DNA of 7,403 nucleotides. It comes from Rhodospirillaceae bacterium (GTDB lineage Bacteria; Pseudomonadota; Alphaproteobacteria; UBA8366). A program made the translations under genes and the position numbers. The notes beneath the pieces were generated by a model. It was not told where the DNA came from. It made no database searches and worked only from the letters and a program-made list of their open reading frames with translations. Where the stretch lies: positions 10,153 to 17,555 of the forward strand of contig PBCW01000001.1 of assembly GCA_002718015.1 (NCBI GenBank), read 5' to 3'. Below, in pieces: positions 1 to 6,681 of this stretch (position 1 is its first letter; every line of letters begins with the position of its first letter).

Positions 1-764
1 AACTCATAGCTTAGTCTAAAAATACCCTGAAGTTCATCCTGGTCCCTACCCATAATAAAAAGAGGCGTCTTTATCGGTTTTATTCTTTGCAGGGCAATCT
101 GCATATCGATGCGGTCTCGGACTTTCTTTGTAGATTGCATTTGCATAGCTTCGATATTACGAAGCTGAGTATCAGGGTTTATTGTAACACTATCATCTGG
201 GTTAAGGGCCAGGAATTCGTGTGCAGCAGGTTCACTTGCAACCGCAGCACAAACTCCATGGTATTCACTCGTTAATTTTAGTATCATCTCACCAGCGTGA
301 CTCATTCCAAGCAGCCCAATTTTATTTTCATCTACTTCCTTGTATTGCTTAATAGCCTCAATGATAGATATCTCATCTTCATATTCTAATGGTGAGCGAT
401 TGAACATCTCTCGTCCTTGTCTGCCATCGCGAATCAATTTTCCACCTTCATTGTATCCTAACTCAACTTCTGTGCGGTAACGTATCCAACCGCACGCATA
501 TCCCTGCTCAAGAAATTTATCGATAATGTAACGCCGATTTTTGCTATTCTCTATCACCCACTTCATTCCTTCGCCGCCATTTCCGCTAGCGAGTAAAATT
601 ACTGGAAAAGGTCCATCTCCCTCTGGCAATTCAAGCCCCAAAGGCGTGTACAAACCGTCCATTGTCTCAACATAAATCAAATGGGTTTTGTGACCATTAA
701 TGTTTTCCGTGATAACCATTTGGTCGAGTTGAACGGTATCTGGTAATATTAGGCTCTTTGTCAT
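1..764 (-). CDS. Alpha/beta hydrolase (dienelactone hydrolase-like), C-terminus missing
   Basis: This partial minus-strand gene leaves the window at its 3' end; 254 codons are visible without a stop. The start ATG (762-764) follows an AGGGGTGA sequence at 769-776 at suitable spacing. The protein has no signal peptide, so it is probably cytoplasmic. Features of the alpha/beta hydrolase fold are visible: a beta strand leading into ASGNGGEG (residues 59-66), a likely oxyanion-hole region; a nucleophile elbow GLLGMSHAGE (150-159) with Ser155 as the expected nucleophile; and a strand ending in FIMGRDQDE (236-244), where Asp241 or Asp243 could be the acid. The catalytic His would lie beyond the edge. 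The elbow reads G-M-S-H-A instead of G-x-S-x-G, which several families tolerate. It is the third gene of the leftward unit, 71 bases after the cupin. The fold is fairly sure; the substrate and the exact subfamily are unknown. Confidence 0.8.
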   Translation of the reverse strand, partial: MTKSLILPDTVQLDQMVITENINGHKTHLIYVETMDGLYTPLGLELPEGDGPFPVILLASGNGGEGMKWVIENSKNRRYIIDKFLEQGYACGWIRYRTEVELGYNEGGKLIRDGRQGREMFNRSPLEYEDEISIIEAIKQYKEVDENKIGLLGMSHAGEMILKLTSEYHGVCAAVASEPAAHEFLALNPDDSVTINPDTQLRNIEAMQMQSTKKVRDRIDMQIALQRIKPIKTPLFIMGRDQDELQGIFRLSYE

Positions 765-835
765 AATTTCACCCCTGAGTTCTCAAATATTTTTTGGTTA
801 ACGCTACTAATGAAAATATTGGTATCAGGGAGCAT

Positions 836-1225
836 TCAAGCAAAATAATTCAAATCCACATCATTTGGCTGCCAAGCTGGGTTAGTTGGCCAATTCTTTG
901 TTCGCGTTGTCATAGAATCTCCATATCGAACCCGAAATAAAATAGTCCGCTCCGGCCCGTTAGTATATTCATGTAATTCGCCACGTGGATGAACCACTAG
1001 CCCTCCTTTTTTTACCTCAATTTCTTGTTCTAATGTTCGCATAATTCCCCCTCCTTCAAAGCAAAAATATATTTCCGTCGCCTCTGGATGACAATGGTTT
1101 GGGCTTACTTGTCCTGGTTCCCAACAAGCGATAGAAACGTCACCTTCCCCAAAAAAACCGAGTTTTTTTTCAACATGTTTTATAGGGTCAAACTCCTGTT
1201 CCGATTCAAAGTCATATGTGTCCAT
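836..1225 (-). CDS. Single-domain cupin protein, metal-binding
   Basis: This 129-residue protein is a small cupin with both classical motifs intact. Motif 1, G-x5-H-x-H-x4-E-x6-G, is met by Gly38, His44, His46, Glu51 and Gly58. Motif 2, G-x5-P-x-G-x2-H-x3-N, is met by Gly74, Pro80, Gly82, His85 and Asn89. The three histidines and the glutamate are the usual ligands of a divalent metal (Fe, Mn, Zn or Ni), so the protein should be a metal enzyme or metal-dependent binder and not a degenerate cupin. There is no signal peptide. The start ATG follows a good AAGGAGA site (1231-1237). The gene lies between two hydrolases on the same strand and is preceded by a terminator-like hairpin, so its level may be kept below that of the first hydrolase. 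Cupins of this size include isomerases, dioxygenases and sugar-binding proteins; the sequence does not say which this is. Confidence 0.88.
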   Translation of the reverse strand: MDTYDFESEQEFDPIKHVEKKLGFFGEGDVSIACWEPGQVSPNHCHPEATEIYFCFEGGGIMRTLEQEIEVKKGGLVVHPRGELHEYTNGPERTILFRVRYGDSMTTRTKNWPTNPAWQPNDVDLNYFA

Positions 1226-1230
1226 TTATC

Positions 1231-1238
1231 TCTCCTTA
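1231..1238 (-). promoter_or_regulatory. Ribosome binding site of the cupin gene
   Basis: The minus strand reads TAAGGAGA, ending 5 bases before the cupin ATG. This supports the start chosen for that gene. It lies about 10 bases past the T-run of the preceding hairpin, so read-through transcripts would carry an intact translation start. Confidence 0.75.
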
Positions 1239-1247
1239 TTCTAATTT

Positions 1248-1294
1248 GAAAAAAAGAGCCGGTGTAATACCACAATGATTGTGACTAAACCGGC
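1248..1294 (-). terminator. Rho-independent terminator or attenuator after the S15-type hydrolase
   Basis: Read on the minus strand, GCCGGTTTAGTCACAA pairs with TTGTGGTATTACACCGGC around a TCA loop. Six perfect GC-rich pairs form the base, five more sit next to the loop, and a small mismatch lies between. The stem (1258-1294) is followed by TC and then seven T residues (1249-1255). There is no T-run on the other side, so it works for leftward transcription only. It lies just after the hydrolase stop and just before the cupin ribosome binding site. If the cupin has no promoter of its own, this hairpin must allow some read-through. Confidence 0.8.
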
Positions 1295-1316
1295 CCAAAT
1301 ACATCGCTGATGCTCC

Positions 1317-3077
1317 CTATTTTTCTCTCGGAATCACAGGCAATAATACATAAGATTTATGCTGTTCTGTATTATGAAGTGTTACTGTCTTTCCAAATAT
1401 ATCAAGTGGCCTATCCCGAGGATCATCATGTAAAAATGGTCCTACTCCTGTAAATTTATTTTTCATATTGGACAACCCACCATCTGCGCCACCTGGATAT
1501 ACATAATCGCGTCCGCGAACTGATAAAGCAATGCGAAAGCCTTTTGGCAAAGAAATACAACTCGGCCAGATTTCAATATCCAGCTCATAGATCTCGCCAG
1601 GGTTTAGAGGCTGCTTTTCATCATGGGTATGGTATGGGCGGTCTGGACGACTAAGTGAGTCATCAAGCTTACGATGAGATGCACGAAGCCATCCTTGCGC
1701 AATCGGCGTGTGAGGGTCAAGTGCGCCTTTAAATACTACCTCTTTTAAATCTGGATAGAACGCACGCACCACCAAAAATAAATCTGCGTCTACAGAGTCG
1801 GAAGACACATACAACTTAGCAGCCATAGGACCTGTAACTTCCATTTCATGTTGAAGCGGTTTCGTTGTCAAAGTTACACCATCTCCCATCGGGTCATAGG
1901 AAATTGTTTGCAGGTTCGATGGCACTGTTTCATCCAGTGTCATATTTTCGTAATTTAAATAGTATTTAGTCCAGTTAGTGCTTGGCAACGGCCAATCCTG
2001 CTCAAAGCGCTCAACGAATTTCTCACCTGGGTGGCGCACCTGCAGTTGCACTCTTGGTCGCTTATCCCAACCGTTATTTTCGTCTTTTAAAAAGTGAGCG
2101 AAAAAAAGCTTCTGAATGTTAATACCATAATCCGTGTAGAATTCAGTCCAATGCTCTTTTCCGTGAACCTCCAACCATTTGTTCTTCGACGCCGCTTGGG
2201 TATACGCTTCGAAATTTCCTCTCGGATGAAGACCTTGTCCACCCCAGTTTGAGCATGTCAGCATTGGAACTTCCACCTTGTCCCAATCAGGGTTGCGGCT
2301 CTGAAAATATTCAGTAGTGACTAAATCGTTTTCATATAAGTCTTTATCAAAATCGCATCTATTTGAGCCAAGTTCTTCAGATGTGAGAGTCTCTGGTCCA
2401 GATACCCAATCCCCGTTCATTCTACTTTGGTATCCATTTTCGCCAACACCATATTGGACAGATTTAACCTGCATATCATACCAATTTTTTCCAAAGAGAC
2501 ATAAAATCCCTCCGTGGTGAGACATATCCCGGTAGAAATCAGCAGCCCCTTCCCATGCGCAAATAGCAGCAAGACCCTCTGGTTGTAATGCCGCAGTTTG
2601 ATACTGGTTCATTGCGTAGTAAGAGATTCCATTAATGCCAACTTTACCATTGCTCCAACTTTGTTTTGACGCCCAGGTAACACACAGCCCCTGGTCTTGT
2701 GCCTCACGCAATGACCATAAATCTATATATCCAGGAGAGCGACCACATCCTCGTGAGTCTACACGTACCACCGCATATCCATCGGGGACCCATTTCTCTG
2801 GGTCCACAACCTCCCAATTTTGATACTTATTTGTTGAACCGGCTGGAACATCAGGCTGGTTTTTGCACATAATATTCCAGCATGTTTCATATCCGTCTTC
2901 AAAGTGGAGATATTTGCCATATGGCCCATAAGAAAGTATTACAGGATAATCTCCTTCCTGAATTGGTCTATAAACATCGGCTTTTAATACAAGGCCGTCA
3001 TCCATCTTAATTGGCACATCCCAATCAATAACCATTCCATCTCTTATTTCCGATTTAAAGTTAGCAATATCGTCCAT
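1317..3077 (-). CDS. CocE/NonD family hydrolase (S15-type, X-Pro dipeptidyl-peptidase-like)
   Basis: This 586-residue protein has the layout and usual length of CocE-type esterases/acylases and S15 peptidases: an N-terminal alpha/beta hydrolase domain with a helical cap (about 15-330) and a C-terminal jelly-roll domain (about 340-580). Visible marks are the strand YPVILSYGPYGKY (44-56), VRVDSRGCGRSPG (104-116), and the nucleophile elbow NGISYYA (149-155) with Ser152 as nucleophile. HGKEHW (305-310) supplies His309 as the likely catalytic base. Around 274-286, where CocE carries its catalytic Asp, the segment is TCSNWGGQGLHPR, without an acidic residue. There is no signal peptide, so it should act in the cytoplasm. 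The start follows a strong AGGAGGTA site and opens the leftward unit, divergent from an ABC importer. Family members hydrolyse esters, amides or proline peptides; a role in processing the imported compound is inferred from context only. Confidence 0.9.
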   Translation of the reverse strand: MDDIANFKSEIRDGMVIDWDVPIKMDDGLVLKADVYRPIQEGDYPVILSYGPYGKYLHFEDGYETCWNIMCKNQPDVPAGSTNKYQNWEVVDPEKWVPDGYAVVRVDSRGCGRSPGYIDLWSLREAQDQGLCVTWASKQSWSNGKVGINGISYYAMNQYQTAALQPEGLAAICAWEGAADFYRDMSHHGGILCLFGKNWYDMQVKSVQYGVGENGYQSRMNGDWVSGPETLTSEELGSNRCDFDKDLYENDLVTTEYFQSRNPDWDKVEVPMLTCSNWGGQGLHPRGNFEAYTQAASKNKWLEVHGKEHWTEFYTDYGINIQKLFFAHFLKDENNGWDKRPRVQLQVRHPGEKFVERFEQDWPLPSTNWTKYYLNYENMTLDETVPSNLQTISYDPMGDGVTLTTKPLQHEMEVTGPMAAKLYVSSDSVDADLFLVVRAFYPDLKEVVFKGALDPHTPIAQGWLRASHRKLDDSLSRPDRPYHTHDEKQPLNPGEIYELDIEIWPSCISLPKGFRIALSVRGRDYVYPGGADGGLSNMKNKFTGVGPFLHDDPRDRPLDIFGKTVTLHNTEQHKSYVLLPVIPREK

Positions 3078-3080
3078 TCT

Positions 3081-3088
3081 TACCTCCT
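3081..3088 (-). promoter_or_regulatory. Strong ribosome binding site of the S15-type hydrolase
   Basis: The minus strand reads AGGAGGTA, a near-perfect anti-16S match, with AGA between it and the ATG. It fixes the start at 3077 and suggests high translation of the first gene in the leftward unit. Confidence 0.85.
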
Positions 3089-3175
3089 AATTATTTTTCA
3101 CAGACGAATATTTAAAATTCTTTTCTAAATAAATCGAACTGTCCTTACTAAATGTTTATTATGTTTAAATTTTCC

Positions 3176-3218
3176 ACAACTTAAAAATTATAATGTTACG
3201 AAGTGTTGACAACTTAAA
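3176..3218. repeat. Direct repeat of ACAACTTAAA, possible operator pair
   Basis: The ten bases ACAACTTAAA occur at 3176-3185 and again at 3209-3218, 33 bases apart start to start, close to three helical turns. The second copy overlaps a perfect TTGACA (3206-3211) and the small palindrome GTTG-A-CAAC (3205-3213). Same-face copies that overlap a promoter element are typical of regulator sites, but the region is AT-rich and the repeat is short, so chance is possible. Confidence 0.4.
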
Positions 3219-3237
3219 TTTTATTGAGTTTCATTAT
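3206..3237 (+). promoter_or_regulatory. Candidate promoter for the importer genes (weak)
   Basis: A perfect -35 hexamer, TTGACA (3206-3211), is followed after 20 bases by CATTAT (3232-3237, four of six matches to the -10 consensus). The spacer is longer than the usual 16-18 bases. With a 17-base spacer the -10 would be TTTCAT, also four of six. An alternative plus-strand promoter uses TATAAT at 3189-3194 with a poor -35. The choice between them is open. Confidence 0.25.
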
Positions 3238-3246
3238 AAATGATGA

Positions 3247-3313
3247 TTATCGATAAAAATACATAAGTAAATACAAAGAACAACAATTAGCTTATTATGT
3301 TATCAGGCGATAA
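3247..3313. repeat. Two TTATC/GATAA inverted repeats upstream of the binding-protein gene
   Basis: TTATCGATAA (3247-3256) is a perfect 10-base palindrome. A second site, TTATC then four bases then GATAA (3300-3313), uses the same half-sites with a different spacing. Both sit between the candidate promoters and the ribosome binding site of the binding-protein gene. They could be protein sites in DNA or chance matches in AT-rich sequence; the differing spacing argues against a single dimeric regulator. Confidence 0.25.
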
Positions 3314-3330
3314 AAAATAATGCAAAATTA

Positions 3331-3338
3331 AGGGAGGT
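3331..3338 (+). promoter_or_regulatory. Ribosome binding site of the binding-protein gene
   Basis: AGGGAGGT lies 5 bases before the ATG at 3344, which decides the start and implies strong translation of the first gene of the rightward unit. Confidence 0.85.
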
Positions 3339-3343
3339 GTGAA

Positions 3344-4801
3344 ATGCGTTTAAAACTAGGACAATTGTTATCTCGCAGAAGCTTTATGAATACTGCGATT
3401 TCAACAACAGCACTAATGGCGTTGCCTAAAATGGCTACGGCCGGCGGTCACAGTGCTGTAAATCAAAAGATTATTGAAGCAGCAAAGAGTGCTGGTACTG
3501 CAGACCTAAAAGGTATTATTTGGGCGTTGTATTATGCCCCAATGAAAGCCTCTTGTGAAAAGTTTGCAGCAGAAACTGGAACAAACTTTTCTGATATAAA
3601 GGACATATCTATATTTGTAGCGCCTCCTGCTGTAGTTGCCGAGGGAGTGGCTAAATCACCAGAGTTCGATTTATTTCACATTAATTCAAACATGATACCG
3701 ACACTTGCATCTATAGGAATGCTTGAAGAACTAGACCCTTATATGGAAGAGGTTGGATTTGATTATAATGCTGTAGGAACATTCGATACGTTTATGAAGT
3801 ATAAGGGTGCGACATTTGGTATGCCTACAGACGGAAACGTTCATACACAGTTTATCCATTGGGCAACAGTGGAAAAGAATGCAGCTGCCTATGAAGACAA
3901 ATTTGGGAAGAGCCCATCATGGCCAGGCACTTGGGAGGAAGAAATTGAATGGATGAAATTCTTTGCGCCGCCCGCAAAGGCTACCGATGACGACTATTAT
4001 GGCTCAATGAATTTGAGAAATAGAGCCAACGGCGCGACTTGGTGGTTTATGCAGCTTTACAGTGCTGGCGGGTTTACTTTTGACGATGACATGAATCCAA
4101 CTATGGATACAGACGAGGCAGTATACGCCTGGGAAACTTATATGAAATATAAAGATGTGTCTCATCCAGAAGCTCCCGGTTGGGGTACTCCGCAAATGAT
4201 CCCAAGGATGACCGGCGGAAAAGTGTTCTCTGGACAGTACTGGGATGGAATCGTTGCTCTGAACGAAAACCCAGCAAAGTCAAAAACTGTTGGCCAATGG
4301 AAATATGGCTTAGTTCCTGGTTCGGACTTCAGTGGTAAGCGTATTTACCGTTCTATATCAGACCCACTAGGTGCGTTGCTTGTGAACAAACATAGCCCAA
4401 GAAAAGCACTTGCGGCTTACTTAGCCATGTGGTTGACAACAGAACAAGAAAGCGAAGCTATCGTCGCTGACCCTGCAAATACTTTCCACGACCCTTGGGC
4501 TAAATCTCATATGACTAGCGAAGTTGTTGCTAAGACTTACACAAAAGGTGGCCTAGAGGGAATTCAACAGTGCCTGCAAGTATCTGCACCACCAATTTAT
4601 CTAACTGGATATATGGAGTTTACAGATATCTTAAACAAAAACCTTTCAGAAGCGTATGTTGGTTCTATTTCAGTTTCTGAAGGTATCAAAAAGACCCAGG
4701 AAGAATTTGCTGGTATCGTGAAGAAAACAGGAAAGCGTAAGCTTAAGGCTGAACTTGCTAGTTATAAAGCAGTTATGCCGAAAATCGACGCCCCTGCTTA
4801 A
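3344..4801 (+). CDS. ABC transporter substrate-binding protein, family 1, Tat-exported
   Basis: This 485-residue protein is a periplasmic extracellular solute-binding protein of the sugar/polyol type (family 1), which captures the ligand and delivers it to the permeases encoded next. The N-terminus has a twin-arginine signal: SRRSFM (10-15), a hydrophobic stretch (about 16-29) and an ATA cleavage site ending at Ala33. There is no lipobox cysteine, which fits a soluble periplasmic protein. The mature part shows family traits: an early strand GIIWALYYAP (57-66), the segment SPEFDLFHINSN (105-116) where this family usually has a D-V-x-x-x-D-like strand, LEELDPYMEE (127-136), a Trp/Tyr-rich middle (232-239, 298-300) likely to line the cleft, and a C-terminal tail rich in Lys. 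The start is set by a good ribosome binding site. Length is a little above the usual 400-450. The ligand is unknown; sugar is only the family default. Confidence 0.92.
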   Translation: MRLKLGQLLSRRSFMNTAISTTALMALPKMATAGGHSAVNQKIIEAAKSAGTADLKGIIWALYYAPMKASCEKFAAETGTNFSDIKDISIFVAPPAVVAEGVAKSPEFDLFHINSNMIPTLASIGMLEELDPYMEEVGFDYNAVGTFDTFMKYKGATFGMPTDGNVHTQFIHWATVEKNAAAYEDKFGKSPSWPGTWEEEIEWMKFFAPPAKATDDDYYGSMNLRNRANGATWWFMQLYSAGGFTFDDDMNPTMDTDEAVYAWETYMKYKDVSHPEAPGWGTPQMIPRMTGGKVFSGQYWDGIVALNENPAKSKTVGQWKYGLVPGSDFSGKRIYRSISDPLGALLVNKHSPRKALAAYLAMWLTTEQESEAIVADPANTFHDPWAKSHMTSEVVAKTYTKGGLEGIQQCLQVSAPPIYLTGYMEFTDILNKNLSEAYVGSISVSEGIKKTQEEFAGIVKKTGKRKLKAELASYKAVMPKIDAPA

Positions 4802-4809
4802 ATCTAATA

Positions 4810-4844
4810 CCACCTGGCTCTTAATTGGGTCAGGTGGATTTTTG
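4810..4844 (+). terminator. Rho-independent terminator/attenuator after the binding-protein gene
   Basis: CCACCTGGCTC (4810-4820) pairs with GGGTCAGGTGG (4827-4837) around a TTAATT loop; the seven outer pairs are perfect and the four inner ones include two G-T wobbles. ATTTTTGG follows. It stands 8 bases after the binding-protein stop and 25 bases before the first permease. In ABC importer operons such a hairpin commonly allows partial read-through so that the binding protein outnumbers the membrane parts. Confidence 0.85.
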
Positions 4845-4869
4845 GCATCCTAATTTATAAGAGCTTTTA

Positions 4870-5790
4870 ATGGCACGTTCTGAAATAATGCTTCAGCGCA
4901 CGAAGCGTTACAAAAAGATGGTTTTGTTTCCACTTATCGCCTCAATAATGCTAATTTTAGGACCTGCATTATTGTTACAGCTTTATCTTTCATTTAATTA
5001 TTATTCAATTTATTCTGAGGGTTGGTGGGCATCTGAATGGTATGCACTAGACATATTTAGTGAAGTATTGAGTGACGAACGCTTTCATGCTTCGATCATC
5101 CGCTCTCTAGGTTTCGCTCTTGCCTCAACGGTGGGGTGTTTTGTAATAGGCTTCGGGCTTGCCTTGCTAATGTACAAGAATTTTAGGCTGCAGTGGTTTT
5201 ACTACATTATATTTATTATTCCAATGCTGACAGTACCAATCGTTATCGCGTACACAGCAGAAATGATTCTTTATCAGAAAGGTCCTTTGAATGGGATCCT
5301 CTCTGCTATTTTGGGCAGAGATATGTTAATTATGTGGATTACAAATCCGGATATCGCTCTTTTTACAGTGGTGTTAATGGAAATTTGGAACTGGGCCCCA
5401 TTCAGCTTTATCATAATGATGGCTGGCCTTGCATCTTTGCCTAAAGAGCCTGTTGAGGCAGCTCAAATTCTTGGTGCTTCTCGGATTAAGATTTTCTTGG
5501 AAATACAGCTCCCGCTTTTAAGACCAATAATTGTTCTAGCCTTAGTACTTCGCTTCTTAGAAGCTATGGCAGAATTTCCGAAAACATGGGCTATTTTTCA
5601 AGGTGGACCGGGAACTTCTACAGAGACTATCCCCGTGCTTATTTATCTCAACACTTGGTATTATTTTGATTGGTCGAAAGCGGCTGCTATGAGCTATATA
5701 GTAATGTTGATGATGGTAGTTATAATTCTTACGGCGATTAATATTTTGCAAAAAGAAAATAAACGAATAGCTCAAGTGCAGGCAAATTAG
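4870..5790 (+). CDS. ABC transporter permease, MalF/UgpA type
   Basis: This 306-residue inner-membrane protein is the first of two permeases that together form the translocation pore. A Lys/Arg-rich N-terminus (10-17) leads into the first membrane helix (about 18-40). Further hydrophobic segments lie near 78-101, 108-132, 161-188, 215-233 and 271-291, giving about six helices. The EAA loop that docks to the ATPase is clear: EAAQILGA (196-203), with Gly202 at the expected place and the closing LP at 214-215. The large periplasmic loop of enteric MalF is absent, as in UgpA-type permeases. The start at 4870 has only a weak upstream GAG as a ribosome binding site; Met7 (4888) is possible but has no better one. 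The gene lies after the terminator hairpin and is separated by only 2 bases from the next permease. Confidence 0.92.
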   Translation: MARSEIMLQRTKRYKKMVLFPLIASIMLILGPALLLQLYLSFNYYSIYSEGWWASEWYALDIFSEVLSDERFHASIIRSLGFALASTVGCFVIGFGLALLMYKNFRLQWFYYIIFIIPMLTVPIVIAYTAEMILYQKGPLNGILSAILGRDMLIMWITNPDIALFTVVLMEIWNWAPFSFIIMMAGLASLPKEPVEAAQILGASRIKIFLEIQLPLLRPIIVLALVLRFLEAMAEFPKTWAIFQGGPGTSTETIPVLIYLNTWYYFDWSKAAAMSYIVMLMMVVIILTAINILQKENKRIAQVQAN

Positions 5791-5792
5791 AA

Positions 5793-6668
5793 ATGACAAA
5801 AACTCAAAAACAGAATTTTGACAACGTAGTACGATATACGCTTCTTACTATTTGGTTAGTGATTGTGTTATTCCCATTATTCTGGATTGTAGCTACTTCA
5901 TTTAAGCCTGACAAAGACTGGCTTGCTTGGCCTCCGGTTTACTGGTCGGAAGAGCCCACAATGAGTAATTATGAGAATGTTTGGGGGGGTGCGATGGAGC
6001 ATACTGAAACCCAATATACTCAATCTGTCCAAAAGCCCTTTACGGCACTTAGGAACTCCACCATTATTTCTTTTATTTCAACATTTCTTTCTGTCTCTTT
6101 TGGTGCCTTTATTGCTTATGGTGTTTCCCGATATAAAGTTTTATCCGAGACCCGAATGTTTCAGCTTCTCATGTTACGAATGGTGCCACCTATCGTTCTT
6201 GTTGGACCTTTATCACTGTATTACACTACTATCGGACTAATAGACTCACTAACAGGGCTTATCGCCATCTATTTCATCACAACACTTCCATATGCAGTTT
6301 GGATGACAAAAAGCTTTATCGACGAGGTACCAATAGAGCTAGAGCAGGCAGCTGAGATAATGGGAGCAAATAGATGGACAATTATTACCGAAGTCGTGTT
6401 TCCGGTAATCCGTTCCGGTCTTTTAGCAACCTTCTTGTTTATTTTGATTCTCACATGGTCAGAATATCTGGTAGCTTTTATTTTATCAAAAACAGATGCT
6501 GTTACACTTCCCGTCGAACTTGCAAAATATGAGGGCTCATCAGAAGGTCGGGTCTATGGCAGGCAAGCAGCATTATCGGTAGGCATTACAATACCGCTGA
6601 TAATAGTTGGTATAACTATCCGCAAACATCTGGCACGCGGATTTAGTTTTGGAATGATTAGAAAATAG
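5793..6668 (+). CDS. ABC transporter permease, MalG/UgpE type
   Basis: This 291-residue inner-membrane protein is the partner permease. It starts 2 bases after the previous stop, so the two are almost certainly translationally coupled and made in equal amounts. Membrane segments are visible near 13-35, 88-110, 125-147 (with the MVPP turn at 130-133), 152-172, 205-230 and 259-277. The EAA loop reads QAAEIMGA (185-192), with Gly191 and FP at 203-204; the first Glu of the consensus is replaced by Gln, although Glu184 precedes it. The C-terminus RGFSFGMIRK (282-291) is the usual MalG-type tail, so the protein is full length. A stretch of about 40 polar residues between helices one and two (about 48-87) is somewhat longer than in a typical MalG-type protein. 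Confidence 0.92.
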   Translation: MTKTQKQNFDNVVRYTLLTIWLVIVLFPLFWIVATSFKPDKDWLAWPPVYWSEEPTMSNYENVWGGAMEHTETQYTQSVQKPFTALRNSTIISFISTFLSVSFGAFIAYGVSRYKVLSETRMFQLLMLRMVPPIVLVGPLSLYYTTIGLIDSLTGLIAIYFITTLPYAVWMTKSFIDEVPIELEQAAEIMGANRWTIITEVVFPVIRSGLLATFLFILILTWSEYLVAFILSKTDAVTLPVELAKYEGSSEGRVYGRQAALSVGITIPLIIVGITIRKHLARGFSFGMIRK

Positions 6669-6681
6669 GTTGGGATTACAA

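Larger units (their letters stand above)
3078..3343. promoter_or_regulatory. Divergent promoter/operator region
   Basis: This is the only gap between the two divergent units, so it should hold both promoters. It is much richer in A and T than the coding sequence around it. No ORF of note is present. Perfect -10 hexamers occur on the plus strand (TATAAT at 3189-3194) and on the minus strand (TATAAT at 3233-3238), but neither has a good -35 partner, and such matches arise easily in AT-rich DNA. A perfect TTGACA lies at 3206-3211 on the plus strand. A direct repeat and two inverted repeats, listed separately, make regulator binding plausible. The transcription starts cannot be fixed by reading. 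Confidence 0.65.

Noticed and set aside
87..275. 62-codon plus-strand ORF near the left edge
   Set aside because: It is antisense to the partial alpha/beta hydrolase, which has a clear fold signature in the other strand.
783..820. AT-rich inverted repeat AATATTTT / AAAATATT between cupin and second hydrolase as a terminator
   Set aside because: The arms are pure A/T with a long loop and no T-run placed after a GC stem, so it does not qualify as a Rho-independent terminator.
827..1318. Nine-base inverted repeat AGGGAGCAT / ATGCTCCCT flanking the cupin gene, which could look like ends of a small mobile element
   Set aside because: It is short, there is no target duplication or transposase, and it overlaps the coding end of one gene and ordinary spacer. 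Chance is the simpler reading.
2317..2823. Plus-strand ORFs of 60-70 codons opposite the S15-type hydrolase (2317-2520 and 2635-2823)
   Set aside because: They lie entirely antisense to a well-supported gene, lack ribosome binding sites and show no recognisable protein features.
3320..3331. Three-codon upstream ORF (ATG CAA AAT TAA) before the binding-protein gene
   Set aside because: It has no ribosome binding site of its own and ends at the start of the real one; such tiny ORFs are expected by chance in AT-rich leaders.
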